From Microcebus murinus (Eukaryota; Chordata; Mammalia; Primates; Cheirogaleidae): a stretch of 64,000 nucleotides of DNA. This document shows, piece after piece, positions 14,041 through 25,920 of the stretch. The position numbers and the translations under genes are program-made. The notes beneath the pieces are model-generated. The model did not search any database, was not told where the DNA came from, and saw nothing but the letters and a program-made list of their open reading frames with translations. Every line of letters begins with the position of its first letter. Position 1 is the first letter of the stretch. The stretch is from the NCBI RefSeq assembly GCF_040939455.1, contig NC_134108.1:11933501-11997500 (forward strand). The letters are read 5' to 3'.

Positions 14041-14365
14041 GCATTCTAGTCTTTAATTTTGGAAAGCATAGTTAATTCAACCTACAGTCCATGGCCATAG
14101 TGTGCTATACATTGCATCTAGAGGTTTATAGTTAAAAATAAAAAGTTCCCGCTTTTGAGAATCTTGCTTCTTTGATCAAGGAGATTTCTGCCTAGAAAAG
14201 TGAAAGTGATAGAATGTTAGGAAAGTACCTTATATGCTGAATGTTTTTTCTTCAAGGAGGGTGGTATCCTGCTACACAGCTCACTTCCACGCTCCTGAGT
14301 TTGACAGTTGCAATGTGCCTCAGTCTCCCCCTCAGCTGTTTGGGTTTGTTTTGTTTTGTTTTCTC

Positions 14366-14485
14366 TTGTTTTTTTTTTTTTTTTTAGATACAAGGTCTCA
14401 CTATGTTACCCAGGCTGGTCTCAAACTCCTGCGTTCAAGCTATCCCCCTGCCTCAGCCTCCCCAGTAGCTGAGCCTACAGGGATT
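14366..14485 (-). mobile_element. Free left Alu monomer (FLAM-like) or Alu fragment
   Basis: The plus strand reads a T run, then 'ggtctcactatgttacccag' and 'ctgcctcagcctccccagta'. This is one Alu arm, without the second arm. Confidence 0.78.
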
Positions 14486-14692
14486 CTTTATGGTTTACTT
14501 CTCACTACTCACGCCTTCCTGTCAGCCTCAGTTTTCAGCTATACCAAGAATTCTCATTTGTATCAGACTCTGTGCTTCCCTTTTCATGATAAAATATATG
14601 TTGATGTGCCCTGTTGATTCTTTACCATCTTGAAATGAGATTCTTATAACAAGCTTAACAACAACCACCCTGTAATCTGGCCAGGGGCATGA

Positions 14693-14800
14693 GGCCTGGA
14701 GCCAGCCTGCCCAGGTTTTAATCCAGGCTTTGCCATTTGCTGGCCACAGGACATCTTTGTGCCTTACTTTCCTAATCTCTCTTCTTATCTATGGTCTCCA
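14693..14800 (+). mobile_element. MIR SINE
   Basis: Reads 'ctggagccagcctgcccagg' followed by 'tttgccatttgctggccaca', matching the core of the mammalian-wide interspersed repeat on the plus strand. Confidence 0.85.
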
Positions 14801-15332
14801 GATCTTGATCTTCACAGCTGAGAATCAGTTGTGAGTATTGCATTGTTTACTGGAAAAACTATTATTTGCTTTTCAGCCAAACAATATAGAATAATTTGCA
14901 TGTCTGTTCTTTCACTGCTTTTATTACTGTTCTTGGGTGTTTTTTAGTTGTTTTTCTATTTTTCTCACTTTGGCTCCCTTGACCCTTCAGGCTACGCCAT
15001 AATTTCAAGGATAGCGCCAACTCGGGGACCCACCCTGGCCACTTTGCTTTGGGGTCTTGTCCTCTCCCCTCATGCTCTGGGCTGATGTTTGCGCTCTGGT
15101 TCAGCTGCCGTACACTCAGCTCAAGGACTTCCCTGCGCCACACCCTTGGGGCAGGTCTTCTCTTTCTCTGAGTCTACCACTTCCAGCATTTGGTTTGCTC
15201 CCTTGTTTTGCAAGGTTCCATCATCAAGTGACCTCCTAAGAAAGGGTATGTAGGAGGTCATCTCTCTGAGTCAGCTCTCTTGTGTGTGAAGACGGGCATG
15301 TTCCACCTTCATACTTAATTGATAATTTAGTT
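14801..15332. other. Unassigned non-coding sequence
   Basis: A 93-codon minus-strand frame (14862-15143) has no domain features. No repeat recognised. Confidence 0.4.
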
Positions 15333-15533
15333 CAGGGATCAGCACACCGCTGATCACCGGCCAAATTTGGCTCCCTTCCTATTTTTGTACAGCCTGTAAA
15401 TTATGACTGTTTGTTACATTTTTAAATGGCTGAAAAAGATCAAAAGAAGATTTTGTGACACATGAAAATTATGTGCAATTCAAATTTTAGCAGCCATGAA
15501 TAAAGTTTTATTGGAACCCAGCCTTGTCCATTC
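15333..15533 (+). mobile_element. hAT-type DNA transposon remnant
   Basis: Contains 'ccggccaaatttggctccct' and 'taaagttttattggaaccca', a well-known block of a mammalian hAT MER element. It is cut at its right side by the L1 that starts at 15534. Confidence 0.65.
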
Positions 15534-17428
15534 TTTTTTTATGTGTATTTTTATTTTATTTTTAATTATTAGGGGTACATGATAGTTGTATATCTTTATA
15601 GGGTACATGTGATGTTTTGATACAGGCATATAATGTATATTAATCAACTGGGATATCCATCATCTCAGGCATTTATCATTTCTTTGCATTAGGAACATTT
15701 CAATTCCACTTTTTTAGTTATTTTAAAGTATAGTGTATCTTATTGTTGATTATAGTCACTTTGTTGTGCTACCAAATATTGTCCATTTTATATAAATATC
15801 TAACTATATTTTTGTATCCAGTAACCATTCCCACTTTATTTCCCCCTCCCTGCTACTGTTTCCAACCTCTGATAACTGTCATTCTGCTGCCTCCGTGAGA
15901 TCAATTATTTTTAATATTAGCTCCCACATATGAGTGAGAACATGTGAAGTTTGTCTTTCTGTGCTTGGCTTAGTTCACTTAATGTAATGTGAATGTTCTC
16001 CATTTCTATCCAAGTTGTTGCAAATGGCAGGATTTCATTCTTTTTTGTGGCTATATTCATTCTTTTTTTGTGGCTAATATTCCATTCTATCTATGTACTA
16101 CAATTTCTTTATCTAGTCATCTTTATTCAGTCATCAGTTGATAGACACTGAGATTGATAACGAATCTTGGCTATTGTGAATAGTGCTATAATAAACATGG
16201 GAGTGCAGATATCTTTTTGAAATACTGAATTCCACTCCTTTGGATATATATTTAGCAGTGGGATTTCTGGATCATATAGTAGTATCTCATTGTAGTTTTG
16301 ATTTGCATTTCTCTGATGACTAATGATGTTGAGCATTTTTTCATATACCTGTTGGCCATTTGTATGTCTTCTTTTGAGAAATGGCTATTCAGATCCTTTG
16401 TCCATGGTTAAATTGAATTATTTGATTTTTTTGCTATTGAGTTGTTGGAGCTCCTTATGTGTTCTAGTTATTAATCCCTTGTTAGACGGGCAGTTTGCAG
16501 ATATTTTCTCTCATTCTGTGGGTTGTCTCTTCATTTTTTTGATTCTTTCCTTTGCTGTGCTTTTTAGCTTGATGTGGCCCCATTTGTCCAATTTTGCTTT
16601 GGTTGCCTGTGCTTTGTGGGTATTAGTCAAGAAGTCCTTGCCCAGACCTGAAGCATTTTCCTAATATTTTATTTTAGTAGTTTCATAGTTTCAGATCTTA
16701 GATTTAAGTCTTTAAATTTTGATTTGATTTTTGTATATGGCAAGAGTTAGGGGCCTAGTTTAATTCTTTTGCATATGGATATATCCAGTTTTCCAAACAC
16801 TGTTTATTGAAGAGACTGTCTTTCCCCCACTGTATGTTCTTGGCAACTTTGTCAAAGATAAATTTACTCTAGATGCATGGATTTATTTCTGAGTTCTCTG
16901 TTCTGTTCCACTGGTCTGTGGCTGCTTTTATGTCAATGCAATACTGTTTGGGTTACTACATACAGCTCTGTAGTATAATTTGAAGTGAGGTAACACGATT
17001 CCTCCAGTTTTGTTCTTTTTGCTCAGGATGGCTTGGCTATTCTGGGTCTTTTGTGGTTCTGTATACATTTTAGGATTATGTTGTCTATTTCTGTGAAGAA
17101 TTTCATTGGTATTTTGATGGGGATTGCATTGAATTTGTAGATTGCTTTAGTAGTATGGACATTTAAAAAAATATTGATTCTTCCAATCCATGAGCATGGA
17201 ATATCTTTCCTTTTTTTTTTTTTGTTTGTCTTCTTCAATTTCTTTCTGCAGTGTTTTATAGTTTTCATTGTAGAGATCTTTCACTTCTTTGGTTAAGTTT
17301 ATGTTTAGACATTTTATTTTATTTGTAGCTATTGTTTCTTCTTCAGATTGTTTACTGTTGGCATGTAGGAATGCTACTTATTTTTATGTGTTGATTTTGT
17401 ATCCTGCAACTTTCCTGACTTTCTCAGT
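15534..17428 (-). mobile_element. 5'-truncated L1 (3' UTR and distal ORF2)
   Basis: Starts at a T run on the plus strand (the L1 A-tail) and runs through 3' UTR into ORF2 on the minus strand. Minus-strand relics of ORF2 are visible at 16127-16336 ([11 protein letters not shown] motif, the usual C-terminal block) and 17023-17268 ([14 protein letters not shown] block). Stops and frameshifts break the frame throughout. It is about 1.9 kb of a 6 kb element and probably of primate age. Confidence 0.93.
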
Positions 17429-17458
17429 TCTAACCATAACCATGGATAACCTGACTCC

Positions 17459-17476
17459 CCTCTCTCTCTCTCTCTA
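17459..17476. repeat. (TC)n short simple repeat
   Basis: Nine TC units just beyond the end of the L1. Confidence 0.9.
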
Positions 17477-17594
17477 ACCCTTTCTGCTCTGCTATAGTCA
17501 CACCTGTCCCCTTGTTCCTGTAGCACCAAAAGACTCTGGGGGTGACTGGACATTTGCATTTGGGGTTCTCTCTTCCCTCGGCTGTCACACAGCT

Positions 17595-17905
17595 TGCACC
17601 TTCATGTCCTCCAGGCTATTACTCAGAGGGCACCTTCTCTGTGAGTCCTTAACTGGGCACTCCATCTGAATTTTGGCTTCTCTACAGATTCTATATATTT
17701 CCTATCCTGTTTTATTTTTTTCCTCCTTAATACTTATTTCTATGTACACATTATATTTTACTTTTTAAAATCTTCTGTAGGGAACAAAACACCATCCTGA
17801 TTGAGGATGAGAAAAGCAGCTCCCTGAGGGCTGGATTTCCTTTTGTTCACTGCTGTATGCCCAGTGCCTAGAGCGGTGCTCAAAACAATTTGAATGAATG
17901 AACAT
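17595..17905 (+). mobile_element. LINE-2 3' end
   Basis: Shows 'ttcatgtcctccaggctatt' and 'ggcaccttctctgtgagtcc', then 'tgttcactgctgtatgccca' and a terminal 'gaatgaatgaac'. This order is that of the L2 ORF end and 3' UTR. Confidence 0.8.
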
Positions 17906-17984
17906 AAAATTCTAGGGTGAAATTTAAATCCTTCAGCACTCCGAAGGGTTTGTTCACTTACCTTCTAACCCTTGATGCTGCTCA

Positions 17985-18360
17985 TAAGAAATCTGTTACC
18001 GTTTAATTCCCTGTTTCTGTGGAAGTGACTTGTTTTCTCTATTTGGGAGCATTTAAGACTTTTCTCTTTATCTGTGGTACTTGGAAATTTTACAGTGACT
18101 TGAAATTCTTTATCCTAGGCACTTAGTGAGATTTTTTTAATCCAAATATTCTTGGACTTCCCTTCCAGGAAATCATTTATGCTATTTCTTCGATGATGTC
18201 ATTGACTAATATTGGTATTTCCTGAAATATTCACTTGAATTTATCATCCAACCTTTCTGTTAAAATATTTATTTAATAGTTATATTTGTAATCTCCAAGT
18301 GTTCTTGTTCTCAGATTATTTATCTTTCCTACCACCTTGTTCTTTTTTTTTTTTTTATGG
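17985..18360 (-). mobile_element. Ancient L1 ORF1-region fragment (tentative)
   Basis: Diverged resemblance to the antisense of L1M ORF1 ('cttttctctttatctgtggt', 'atttcttcgatgatgtcatt'). No open frame. It could be another old repeat. Confidence 0.45.
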
Positions 18361-18948
18361 ATACAATATCTTCAGGAATCTCTCTAGGGATACTGATTGC
18401 ATTGACATTTTCCCCCTTTTCCTACAACATTTCATGGTAACCAAACAGACGTTGTCGTGCCCCAGCAGCTGCTGGAAGAGGCTCTGATGCCAGAAAGTGG
18501 AGTTTTCACGCTGTGTGCCTGTGTTGATGTATGCTGCCTGTGTTCCCTGTGTGGGCTCAGTGTTTCAGAGACGAGTCCTCAGTACATTGCCCAGGGTGCG
18601 TGGACTGGCTTCCCTGCAAGCCTGTGCGTGTTTGCTGTGTGCAGGCCGGGCTGATGGAGATATTTGAAAGAGGCGCATGGCAGAGGGCCAGGTTCTTACA
18701 GACCTTCAGCTAGTCTTCCTGTTTTAAGTCCTGTCCCTTCTTTAGATTGTTCAGCTTCTCTTGGCTCTTGCATACTGGTGCTCTCGGGGATCCTGCACCA
18801 CAGATGGCAGCTCCTTTCACCATGGCGTCCTCCTTGCCGCTGGGATGCTGTGGGCCCTGCCTGCCTCCGCCTGTTATCGCTCCTCCGTCAGCTTTCAACT
18901 TCCAGAAATCTGCTGAGATCTCTCAAGCACTGATGTTCTCCCTCCAAG
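18361..18948. other. Unassigned, locally GC-richer sequence
   Basis: Several overlapping chance frames (up to 97 codons). No domain, splice or promoter evidence supports a gene. Confidence 0.4.
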
Positions 18949-19478
18949 TTTTTTTTTTTTTTTTTTTTGGTTATTGTGGGTTTATATTTTCTTATACTTT
19001 TCCTATCATTATTTTTATTTTTTATTTCAGGATATTGTGAGGGTACAAACATTTTGGATACATTTTATATTATTGCCTCTCCCAAGCAGAGGTTAGAGGC
19101 CTGCCTTTCCCCCCCACAATGCACACCAGTGTCTGATTGTCATGAGTTTACCTTCCCCCCAACCCCTCATTCCTGGAGAATATTACTATCATATAAGCAC
19201 CAATGTGTTAATCAGTCAGTACCAATTTGATGGTGAGTACAAGTGGAGCCTATTCTTCTGATCTTGTGTTAACTAATTTTGGATATTGGGCTCAAGCGCC
19301 ATCCAGGAAAATATAAGAGGTGCTAGATCACTGTCGTTTCTTGAAATTGAGTAATACTCCACTGTATGCATATACCAAATTTTAATAATCCACTCATGAA
19401 TTGACCGGCACTTGGATTGTTTCCATATCCTTGCAATAGTGAATTGTGCTGCCATAAACATTTGGGTGCGGATGTCTT
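18949..19478 (-). mobile_element. 5'-truncated L1 3' end, lineage-type
   Basis: Opens with a 20-base T run (A-tail on the minus strand) and reads through an L1 3' UTR closely similar in layout to the full-length copy at 50830. The minus-strand ORF2 end is at 19273-19461 (MFMAAQFTIARIWKQSKC block). It is strongly 5'-truncated. Confidence 0.9.
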
Positions 19479-19926
19479 AATGGAGTCTTTGGGGGAGAGA
19501 GGGAGAAAAAGAATTGGTGGTCACTTCACCACCTTGAACCAGAAGTGCAGCCACCTTGAGGATTATCCTAATTCTACACATCAGGTGATCTATGCTCAAA
19601 GAATGTGAGTGGCTCAGACGCTGGACCCATAATTATAAACAGCATGCCCTTCGAGGACCTCTTTTGTGATGGCATCTAAAAGCCTGGGAGAAACCAGCCC
19701 AGGCTATTGATGGCACTAAATGCCTTTGTCATCATCTAGTACTTTTGATGCCACATAAAGCAGAGAATTAGAGGAAAATTCTCTGTAGGGGGATGATGAG
19801 GCAATACTTCCCAGAAATAGAAGTGTATGCAAACAAGAAGCCCTTGAGAGAACTTTCATTTTGTTCTTGGTCAGCATCTTCTTTTACTTTCTTCATATTC
19901 CACAGACTTAATTTACATTTTATCTT
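19479..19926. other. Unassigned non-coding sequence
   Basis: No repeat or gene recognised. Confidence 0.4.
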
Positions 19927-20279
19927 TGTCTTAGTCCATTTGGGCTGCTATAACACAATACCATAGACTGGGTGGCTTAAAAATGACAGACATTCATTTC
20001 TCACAGTTCTGGAGGCTAGAAGTCCAAGATTAAGTCACCTGCAGATTCAGTGTCTGTTTCCTAATTGAAAGATGATTTGTCTCCTTGCTGTGTGTCCTCA
20101 CATGGTGGAGGGGGTGAGGAAGCTCCTTGGGGTTTCTTTTATAAGGGCACTAATCTCTTTTATGAGGGCACCACCCTCACAACCTAATCGCCTCCCAAAA
20201 GTCCCACCTTCAAATACCATCACAATGGGGATTAGGTTTCAACTTATAAATTTGGGGTAACATAAACTGTCTATGGCAA
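19927..20279 (-). mobile_element. MaLR-type (MLT/MST-like) LTR, tentative family
   Basis: Begins 'tgtcttagtccatttgggct' and continues 'ataccatagactgggtggct' and 'tcacagttctggaggctaga', the antisense of a very common mammalian LTR-type repeat. Orientation is inferred from the 'tcttagtcc' terminus being the 3' end of MST/THE1-like LTRs. Confidence 0.6.
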
Positions 20280-21342
20280 ACCTCCTGTGAAATGAAAACA
20301 AAGAAAATGAGAGGAAGTCTGAAACCAGAGACTTGAAGTAGTTTTCAAATTATTATCTATTTTCCAAGGGCAATAGCTTTTACCAAATACTAACTTTGTT
20401 AACTATTCTTTCTTTCCCTGCTCCTCTAACAACACTATTTTTAACATAGTTTTTATTGGCATTTGGATTGTGGGATGTGGGGTATATTAGGAGGCAGACC
20501 ATGCTTAATCTGTAAATTTAAAATCTGAAAAGGCAGATACGCCATCACACAATATAGATTTCCACTTTGCTTTTGAAAGTGTTACACTTAACCTTTGCAA
20601 TGAAGTGACGCCAGTTTCTGTCTAGAACGTCAGCTGTTACCAACACATCTTGAAATTAAAAAAATTTAAAGTCAATGAGTTATTTACTTTTCTACTCAAA
20701 AAGTCCCTTTTCTCCTTGCCCTGGGTGTCTGTAGGCCAGGGAATGGACCTTCTATTTGTCCTGGTCTAAGCAATTCATGCTTACAAAGGAAGATGGGAGG
20801 AGTGACCTGCTTTTGTAACATGTGGGATTGGTGGGGTCTACAGGCAATGAAGCCCTGCCTGGTCGTTCTTAGGAATGAGCACATGTAGGGCGCACAGAGG
20901 GGAGGAAGGCCATATGTCAGGGAATTCTGGTCCTAGTGGGTGAGTACTTAAGGTGACTGTGTGAACCCAGTGAGAAACGTTTAATGCTGTGCTTGCATTG
21001 AGGCCTTCTCATGCTTGGGATTAAGCGACAAATTATTCTTTTTTATTAAAATTGCATCAGCTGCCTTCCAGATCCTGGGCTAGTTTTAGAGTTTAGGTTT
21101 CAGTTTGCATGCTAATTCCTCTGTTTCTCAGAGATAGAATGATGAGAGTCATTAGTTTTCCAGGTCTGAGCAATGTGATCTTGGTATTGATAAAGGGGAG
21201 GGGGGTGATAGTCTAATATAATACTTCAGATTTTCTTTCAGTCACATAGCTGTATTTATTATTTTGCCTTTGGATGGCTCTTCCCTTTAGTTAATATTGG
21301 CTTGACAGATGCAACTTGACTTTGGATAAGAGTTTTATATAG
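20280..21342. other. Unassigned non-coding sequence
   Basis: Read on both strands. No recognisable gene or repeat. Confidence 0.4.
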
Positions 21343-21895
21343 CGTGGTTGGCACCTTTCTAAGACAGATCCCTTTGGTCCCTGTCTCCTGGAATTTACAT
21401 CTTGTGTAATCCCATCCTCTCGAGTGTGGATTGGACCAGGTAACTTGCTTCTAATGAATAGGATATGGCAAAAGTGACAGGCTGTCACCTCTGAGACTAG
21501 ATTACAAAATCTTGCTCTCACTCTATTTATTCTTTCTCTCTCTCTCACACAGATGAAGCCAGCTGCCGTGTTATGAAGCTGCCCTAAGCAGAAGTCCATG
21601 TGACAAGGAACCGAGAGTGGTTTCAGGACAATAGGTAACATTGTGCTGAGGCCCTAGGTCCAATCACCCATGAGAAACTGAATCCAACAACAATCACATG
21701 AATGATCTCAGAAGAGTTTCATTCTCCTGTGAGCCTTGAGACAACTGCAGTTCCAGCGGACATATTGATTGCCTTCTGGTAGGAGATCTTCAGCTGGAGA
21801 ACCCAGCTTACCCATAGAAACCACAGGATAACGGGGGTTTGTTGCTTTAAGCCATTAAATTTTCGGGTAATCTGTTTTGCAGTGTAAGATTATTA
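21343..21895 (+). mobile_element. MLT1-type MaLR solo LTR
   Basis: Has 'tggattggaccaggtaactt', 'agccagctgccgtgttatga' and the terminal 'gttgctttaagccattaaat', followed by 'gtgtaagattattatgcat'. Together these follow the order of MLT1 LTRs. A short TC-rich tract lies inside at about 21531-21547. Confidence 0.82.
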
Positions 21896-23957
21896 TGCAT
21901 GCTCATGTTCTAGCTACCATATTTGGACGATTGCATTGGTCATGAGCCCATTTCTAATGATTTATTTCCTTTGTTTCGAGAGCAGAGTATAAATATAATG
22001 AGAATGCATTCTTTCCTTAACAAATTTTAGAGAAACAAGAAGCTGGTGTTGAAAAGGAGAGGGGGGGGGAGGGTGGGAATTTGTGCCTGATGACTTTGAA
22101 TATCTCTAACTCTCAGCCTGCCATTTTTCTTTTCCAGTGTGTGAAAGAAAATTTTGAAGTTAAAGACTCTGCTATGTGTGCTGCCAAAGAATGGCAGGCT
22201 ACAACTTATTTTTGTCCTAAAATACTTTGTACAAATTTATCCGTACCCTCTATTTAGCAGAGCATTATGAACGAGGAGGAGAGGAGAAAGGATGGAAATT
22301 TGAAAGAAGATTGAAGCTAAAAGAGGTTGACGATTAAAAAGTGGCATTTCACCCAAGCATGCCAAGAACGGATCTGCAAATCATCTTCCTCTTCATGCCT
22401 GTAAACAATCACCTTTGCCCCCCATACAGAAGAGCAAAGCCATGTACCGCCTCACACGTGTGTCCTGGATGTGAACACTCTGGGCAGTGCTTAACGACAC
22501 GGGAAGTCAGACAGACGGAGCATGTCTGGTTTGCATGGATTGTGTCCTGGTCATTGTCATCAAGGAAGGGTTTAATAAAAAGAAGGAGAAACAATAGAAT
22601 TGAGGAAGTAGAGATGACATTTCCTCTTCTTTCTAAAGAGCTTTATTCTCCAATCGGCGTCTATTGCTAGTCCTGCGTGGACTGAGCCTCCAGAGCTGTG
22701 GCTGCTACTAGTGGAGTTCTCAGCTTTTGCCTCCAAGTACTATGAGGTTTCTGACTTCAGGAATAGAGAGGCAGCTCTGGGATTTACTCTCTTTTTATTG
22801 CATGTAAGTAAAAGCACTTTTTGTTTGATGCGTGAGAAGTAACTGCTTGGCATGTCAAGGTGGCAGAGCAATCGATACCCTAGCACTATCTTTAGAATAG
22901 TGAGGCCTGAAATGTGGCTTTTAGGATATGATACTTGCTCAGCTCCTCACACACCTGCCGCTGTGAGGTCCAGGGCTGACGGCCCTCGGATTCTGCTAGA
23001 GCCTTGAAGGACAGAGTTGTGTACTCACTCTGATTTTCTCTTTTTCTTAAATGGGTGTTGTATTGATAGCTGCTTGGACTGCAGACCATGGGTTTGATTT
23101 AGAAAAGTACAATTCTGCATTTGTTTGAGTCCTGAGGAGTTCATCTGGGGAAACACTCTGTGGCCGCCCTCTTTTGAGAATGTGTTCTTTGTGGAGGAAT
23201 TCCCTGGGAGTGCAGGCAGCTGGAGGGAATTTTACTTTTAGATAAAGGCCACAGGCTTGACAAAATATCACTGACATAGAAAGGAGAGCTAGGTGTTGTT
23301 GGTTCAGACACTATTACTAAGGGTATCTGGGGTGCTTGATTTTCTTTGCTTGGGTCTATGTGAAAGAATTTAATTATAGGAGTCAGAGTTATGCCCACCA
23401 ATGCATCACTGACTATAGCGGTGGATTTTATTAGTCTTGAGGGGCTTATATGTTCCTACTACTGTCCTTGACATTGTAAAGTAATACATAAAGTCTGATT
23501 CCCATGCGGTTATTTATTTTACAGAGAAAACAGAAACAGAAAGAACACAGGTTTCTTTCTGCTCACATCACGCAAGAGAATAGGAAAAGGACCTAAGGTT
23601 GCATGTGTGCGGATGTACTCATTTTTAAATTTACCTTTCAACTTCCTTCCATTCCTCTCTTTATATATTAAGCGTGTTTTCTGGAGTGGGTCTATGCATG
23701 AACTATTTCAGGCAAGCTGCATTAAGCAAATATACATCATTGGAGTATGGAAATAGGAAGTTCTTTCCTGTGGTAGCTTGCTGTGGCAATAAGAGATAAG
23801 AAATTACTTCACAACTATTGCCTGAGACTTTCCTTTTGACTCGCATATCCTTCTTGAACAGCTCACTTCTGCTTTCCACCCAACTTGGAGGCTAGGCAGG
23901 GCAAGCTGGTAACCGAAGTGCAGGTTGACAATTTGCAAGCAGGTTGAATACAGCAAC
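21896..23957. other. Unassigned sequence with one G-run
   Basis: Contains a G-rich run at 22059-22077 that could form a G-quadruplex. Frames of 86-109 codons at 22341-22670 and 23141-23401 have no recognisable domain. No repeat family recognised. Confidence 0.4.
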
Positions 23958-23967
23958 TGTGTGTGTG

Positions 23968-24000
<33 letters not shown>
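23958..24000. repeat. (TG)n microsatellite
   Basis: About 21 TG units with one TT interruption near 23968. Confidence 0.97.
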
Positions 24001-24002
<2 letters not shown>

Positions 24003-24057
24003 GAAAATGCTAAAAAAATAAGCTTTTTAGTATTAAAGAAAATCCCACAAATGAAGG

Positions 24058-24138
24058 AACTACTATACTCCCAGCACTCAGAACAGTGCCTGCCATATCA
24101 CATGCCCTCAGTAAATATTGGCTGCATGAATGAATGAT
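24058..24138 (+). mobile_element. LINE-2 3' terminal fragment
   Basis: Reads 'cagcactcagaacagtgcct' and 'ccctcagtaaatattggctg' then 'catgaatgaatga', the conserved L2 3' terminus. Confidence 0.72.
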
Positions 24139-24320
24139 TGGGACTGTTCATAAAATGAGTGTGGTAGGGGAGCCATTGCTTTCTTAAGGTTACCCAGACA
24201 TAGGTTGGAAAAGGTCAGAGTGAAGCAGGAGAGGAGGAGATTATGAAAGTGGAGTGAAGAAAGGTATGTACAAAAGATGATAAAAAGCCCTAGGTCAGCA
24301 AAATGAAAGGGGTAGCAGTA

Positions 24321-25252
24321 TGGTGGTGGTGGTGATAGTGGTGAAGGTGATGGTGGTGATGATGATAGAGGTGGTGGAGATGGTAGAGGTGATAGAGGTG
24401 ATGATAGAGTTGGTGGAGATGGTTAGAGATGGTGGAAGTGATGGTGGAGGTGATGATAGAGGTGGTAGAGATGGTGATTGGAGATGGTGGAGTTGGTGAT
24501 AGACATGGTGGAGGTGTTGGTTGAAGATGGTGGAGGTGATGGTTAGAAATGGTGGAGGTGATGATAGAGATGGTGGTTGGAGATGGTGGAGGTGATAGTT
24601 AGAAATGGTGGAGGAAGGCCGGGCGCTGTGGCTCACGCCTGTAATCCTAGTTCTTGGGAGGCCGAGGCGGGCGGATTGTTCAAGGTCAGGAGTTCAAAAC
24701 CAGCCTGAGCAAGAGCGAGACCCCGTCTCTACTATAAATAGAAAGAAATTAATTGGCCAACTGATATATATATAAAAAAAAAATAGCCGGGCATGGTGGC
24801 GCATGCCTGTAGTCCCAGCTACCCGGGAGGCTGAGGCAGAAGGATCACTCGAGCCCAGGAGTTTGAGGTTGCTGTGAGCTAGGCTGACGCCACGGCACTC
24901 ACTCTAGCCTGGGCAACAAAGCGAGACTCTGTCTCAAAAAAAAAAAAAAAAAAAAGAAGTAACACAGAAATGGTGGAGGTGATGATAGAGATGATGTTGG
25001 AGATGATGGAGGTGATGGTAGAGGTGGTGATAGAGATGGTGGAGGTGGTGGTTGGAGATGGTGGAGTTGGTGATAGAAGTGTGGTGATAAAGATGGCGGA
25101 GGTGGTGGTTGGAGATGGTGGAGGTGGTGGTTGGAGATGGTGGAGATGATGACAGAGATGGTAGTTGGAGATGGCGGAGGTAATGGTGAAGGTGGTGATG
25201 GTGGTGGAGGTGATAGTAGAAGTGGTGACAGAGATGGTGGTGGTGGCAGTTA
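24321..25252 (+). repeat. C-depleted GGTGAT/GGAGATGGT minisatellite, split by an Alu
   Basis: Two blocks (24321-24616 and 24956-25252) consist of irregular units built from GGTGGT, GATGAT, GGAGATGGTGGAG and GATAGAG words. The plus strand is almost free of C across about 590 bases of repeat. A 113-codon minus-strand frame (24295-24636), rich in Ser, Thr, His, Pro and Ile, is simply a translation of the repeat. The Alu at 24617-24955 interrupts the array. Confidence 0.95.
24617..24955 (+). mobile_element. Young lemur-type Alu inside the minisatellite
   Basis: Starts 'ggccgggcgctgtggctcac', carries the 'agaaattaattggccaactg' block and ends in a 20-base A run. It is flanked by a 14-bp duplication (24601-24614 and 24966-24979, 'agaaatggtggagg'), although in a repeat array part of that identity may be coincidental. 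It is nearly identical to the Alu at 27017. Confidence 0.97.
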
Positions 25253-25284
25253 AGGTAATGATGGGAAGATCAGTGTGATATAGT

Positions 25285-25455
25285 CAAGAGAAAACAAAGT
25301 TTGGGATCAGACACATCTGTTTGAAACCTGTATCTACCACTTACTAGCTCTATGACCTCTGAACTGATAAAGTGGTGATTATCATATACCGACCTTTTGG
25401 GGTTGCTATGTGAGGATTAGAAATATGATTGCACTAAATGGCAGTTGTCAATATA
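25285..25455 (+). mobile_element. MIR SINE
   Basis: Reads 'accacttactagctctatga' followed by 'gttgctatgtgaggattaga', the MIR core and 3' part on the plus strand. Confidence 0.87.
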
Positions 25456-25614
25456 TTTTCTCCAGTGTTCAAATCACCACAGCCATACTTAAAAATTTAA
25501 TCACTAATTTCTCTTTTTTTCTTTATGCTTTTTGGTATTTCCTAAATTTTATAAAATGAACAGGAGTCTTTTAAGAGAATCATTCATTAAAAATAAATGT
25601 CATAAGCCTAGTTG

Positions 25615-25920
25615 TCAGAATGGTTAAGCACATGGTGGTATATAAAGGAATGCCATCAATAAAATGATACTTATGGAAATATTCTCATGATGTAATGCTA
25701 AGTCAAAAAAGCAGGAAGAGAACTTTTTCAACTATAGAAAAATACTGCAGAGAAGCAAGATTTAGGTGAAATATGTTAAAATGTTAATATGTGAATAGCG
25801 GGTTTATAGCCAAGGGTTATTTTTGTCTTTATACTTCTCTATTTTTTCCCCAAAATTTTCAATAGTGGAATATACCTGGACTATTTTAATAATCTGAAAA
25901 TAAAACAAATGTTGAAAAAA
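25615..25920 (+). mobile_element. Old L1/HAL1-type 3' UTR fragment
   Basis: Ends 'aataatctgaaaataaaaca', preceded by a 'tttttccccaaaattttcaa' block. The layout is that of the 3' end of ancient L1M/HAL1 elements. Confidence 0.58.

Noticed and set aside
22341..22670. 109-codon plus-strand frame
   Set aside because: No recognisable domain or repeat, and no promoter or splice support; consistent with chance.
24295..24636. 113-codon minus-strand frame rich in Ser, Thr, His, Pro and Ile
   Set aside because: It is a translation of the minisatellite; no stop codons arise because of the repeat composition.
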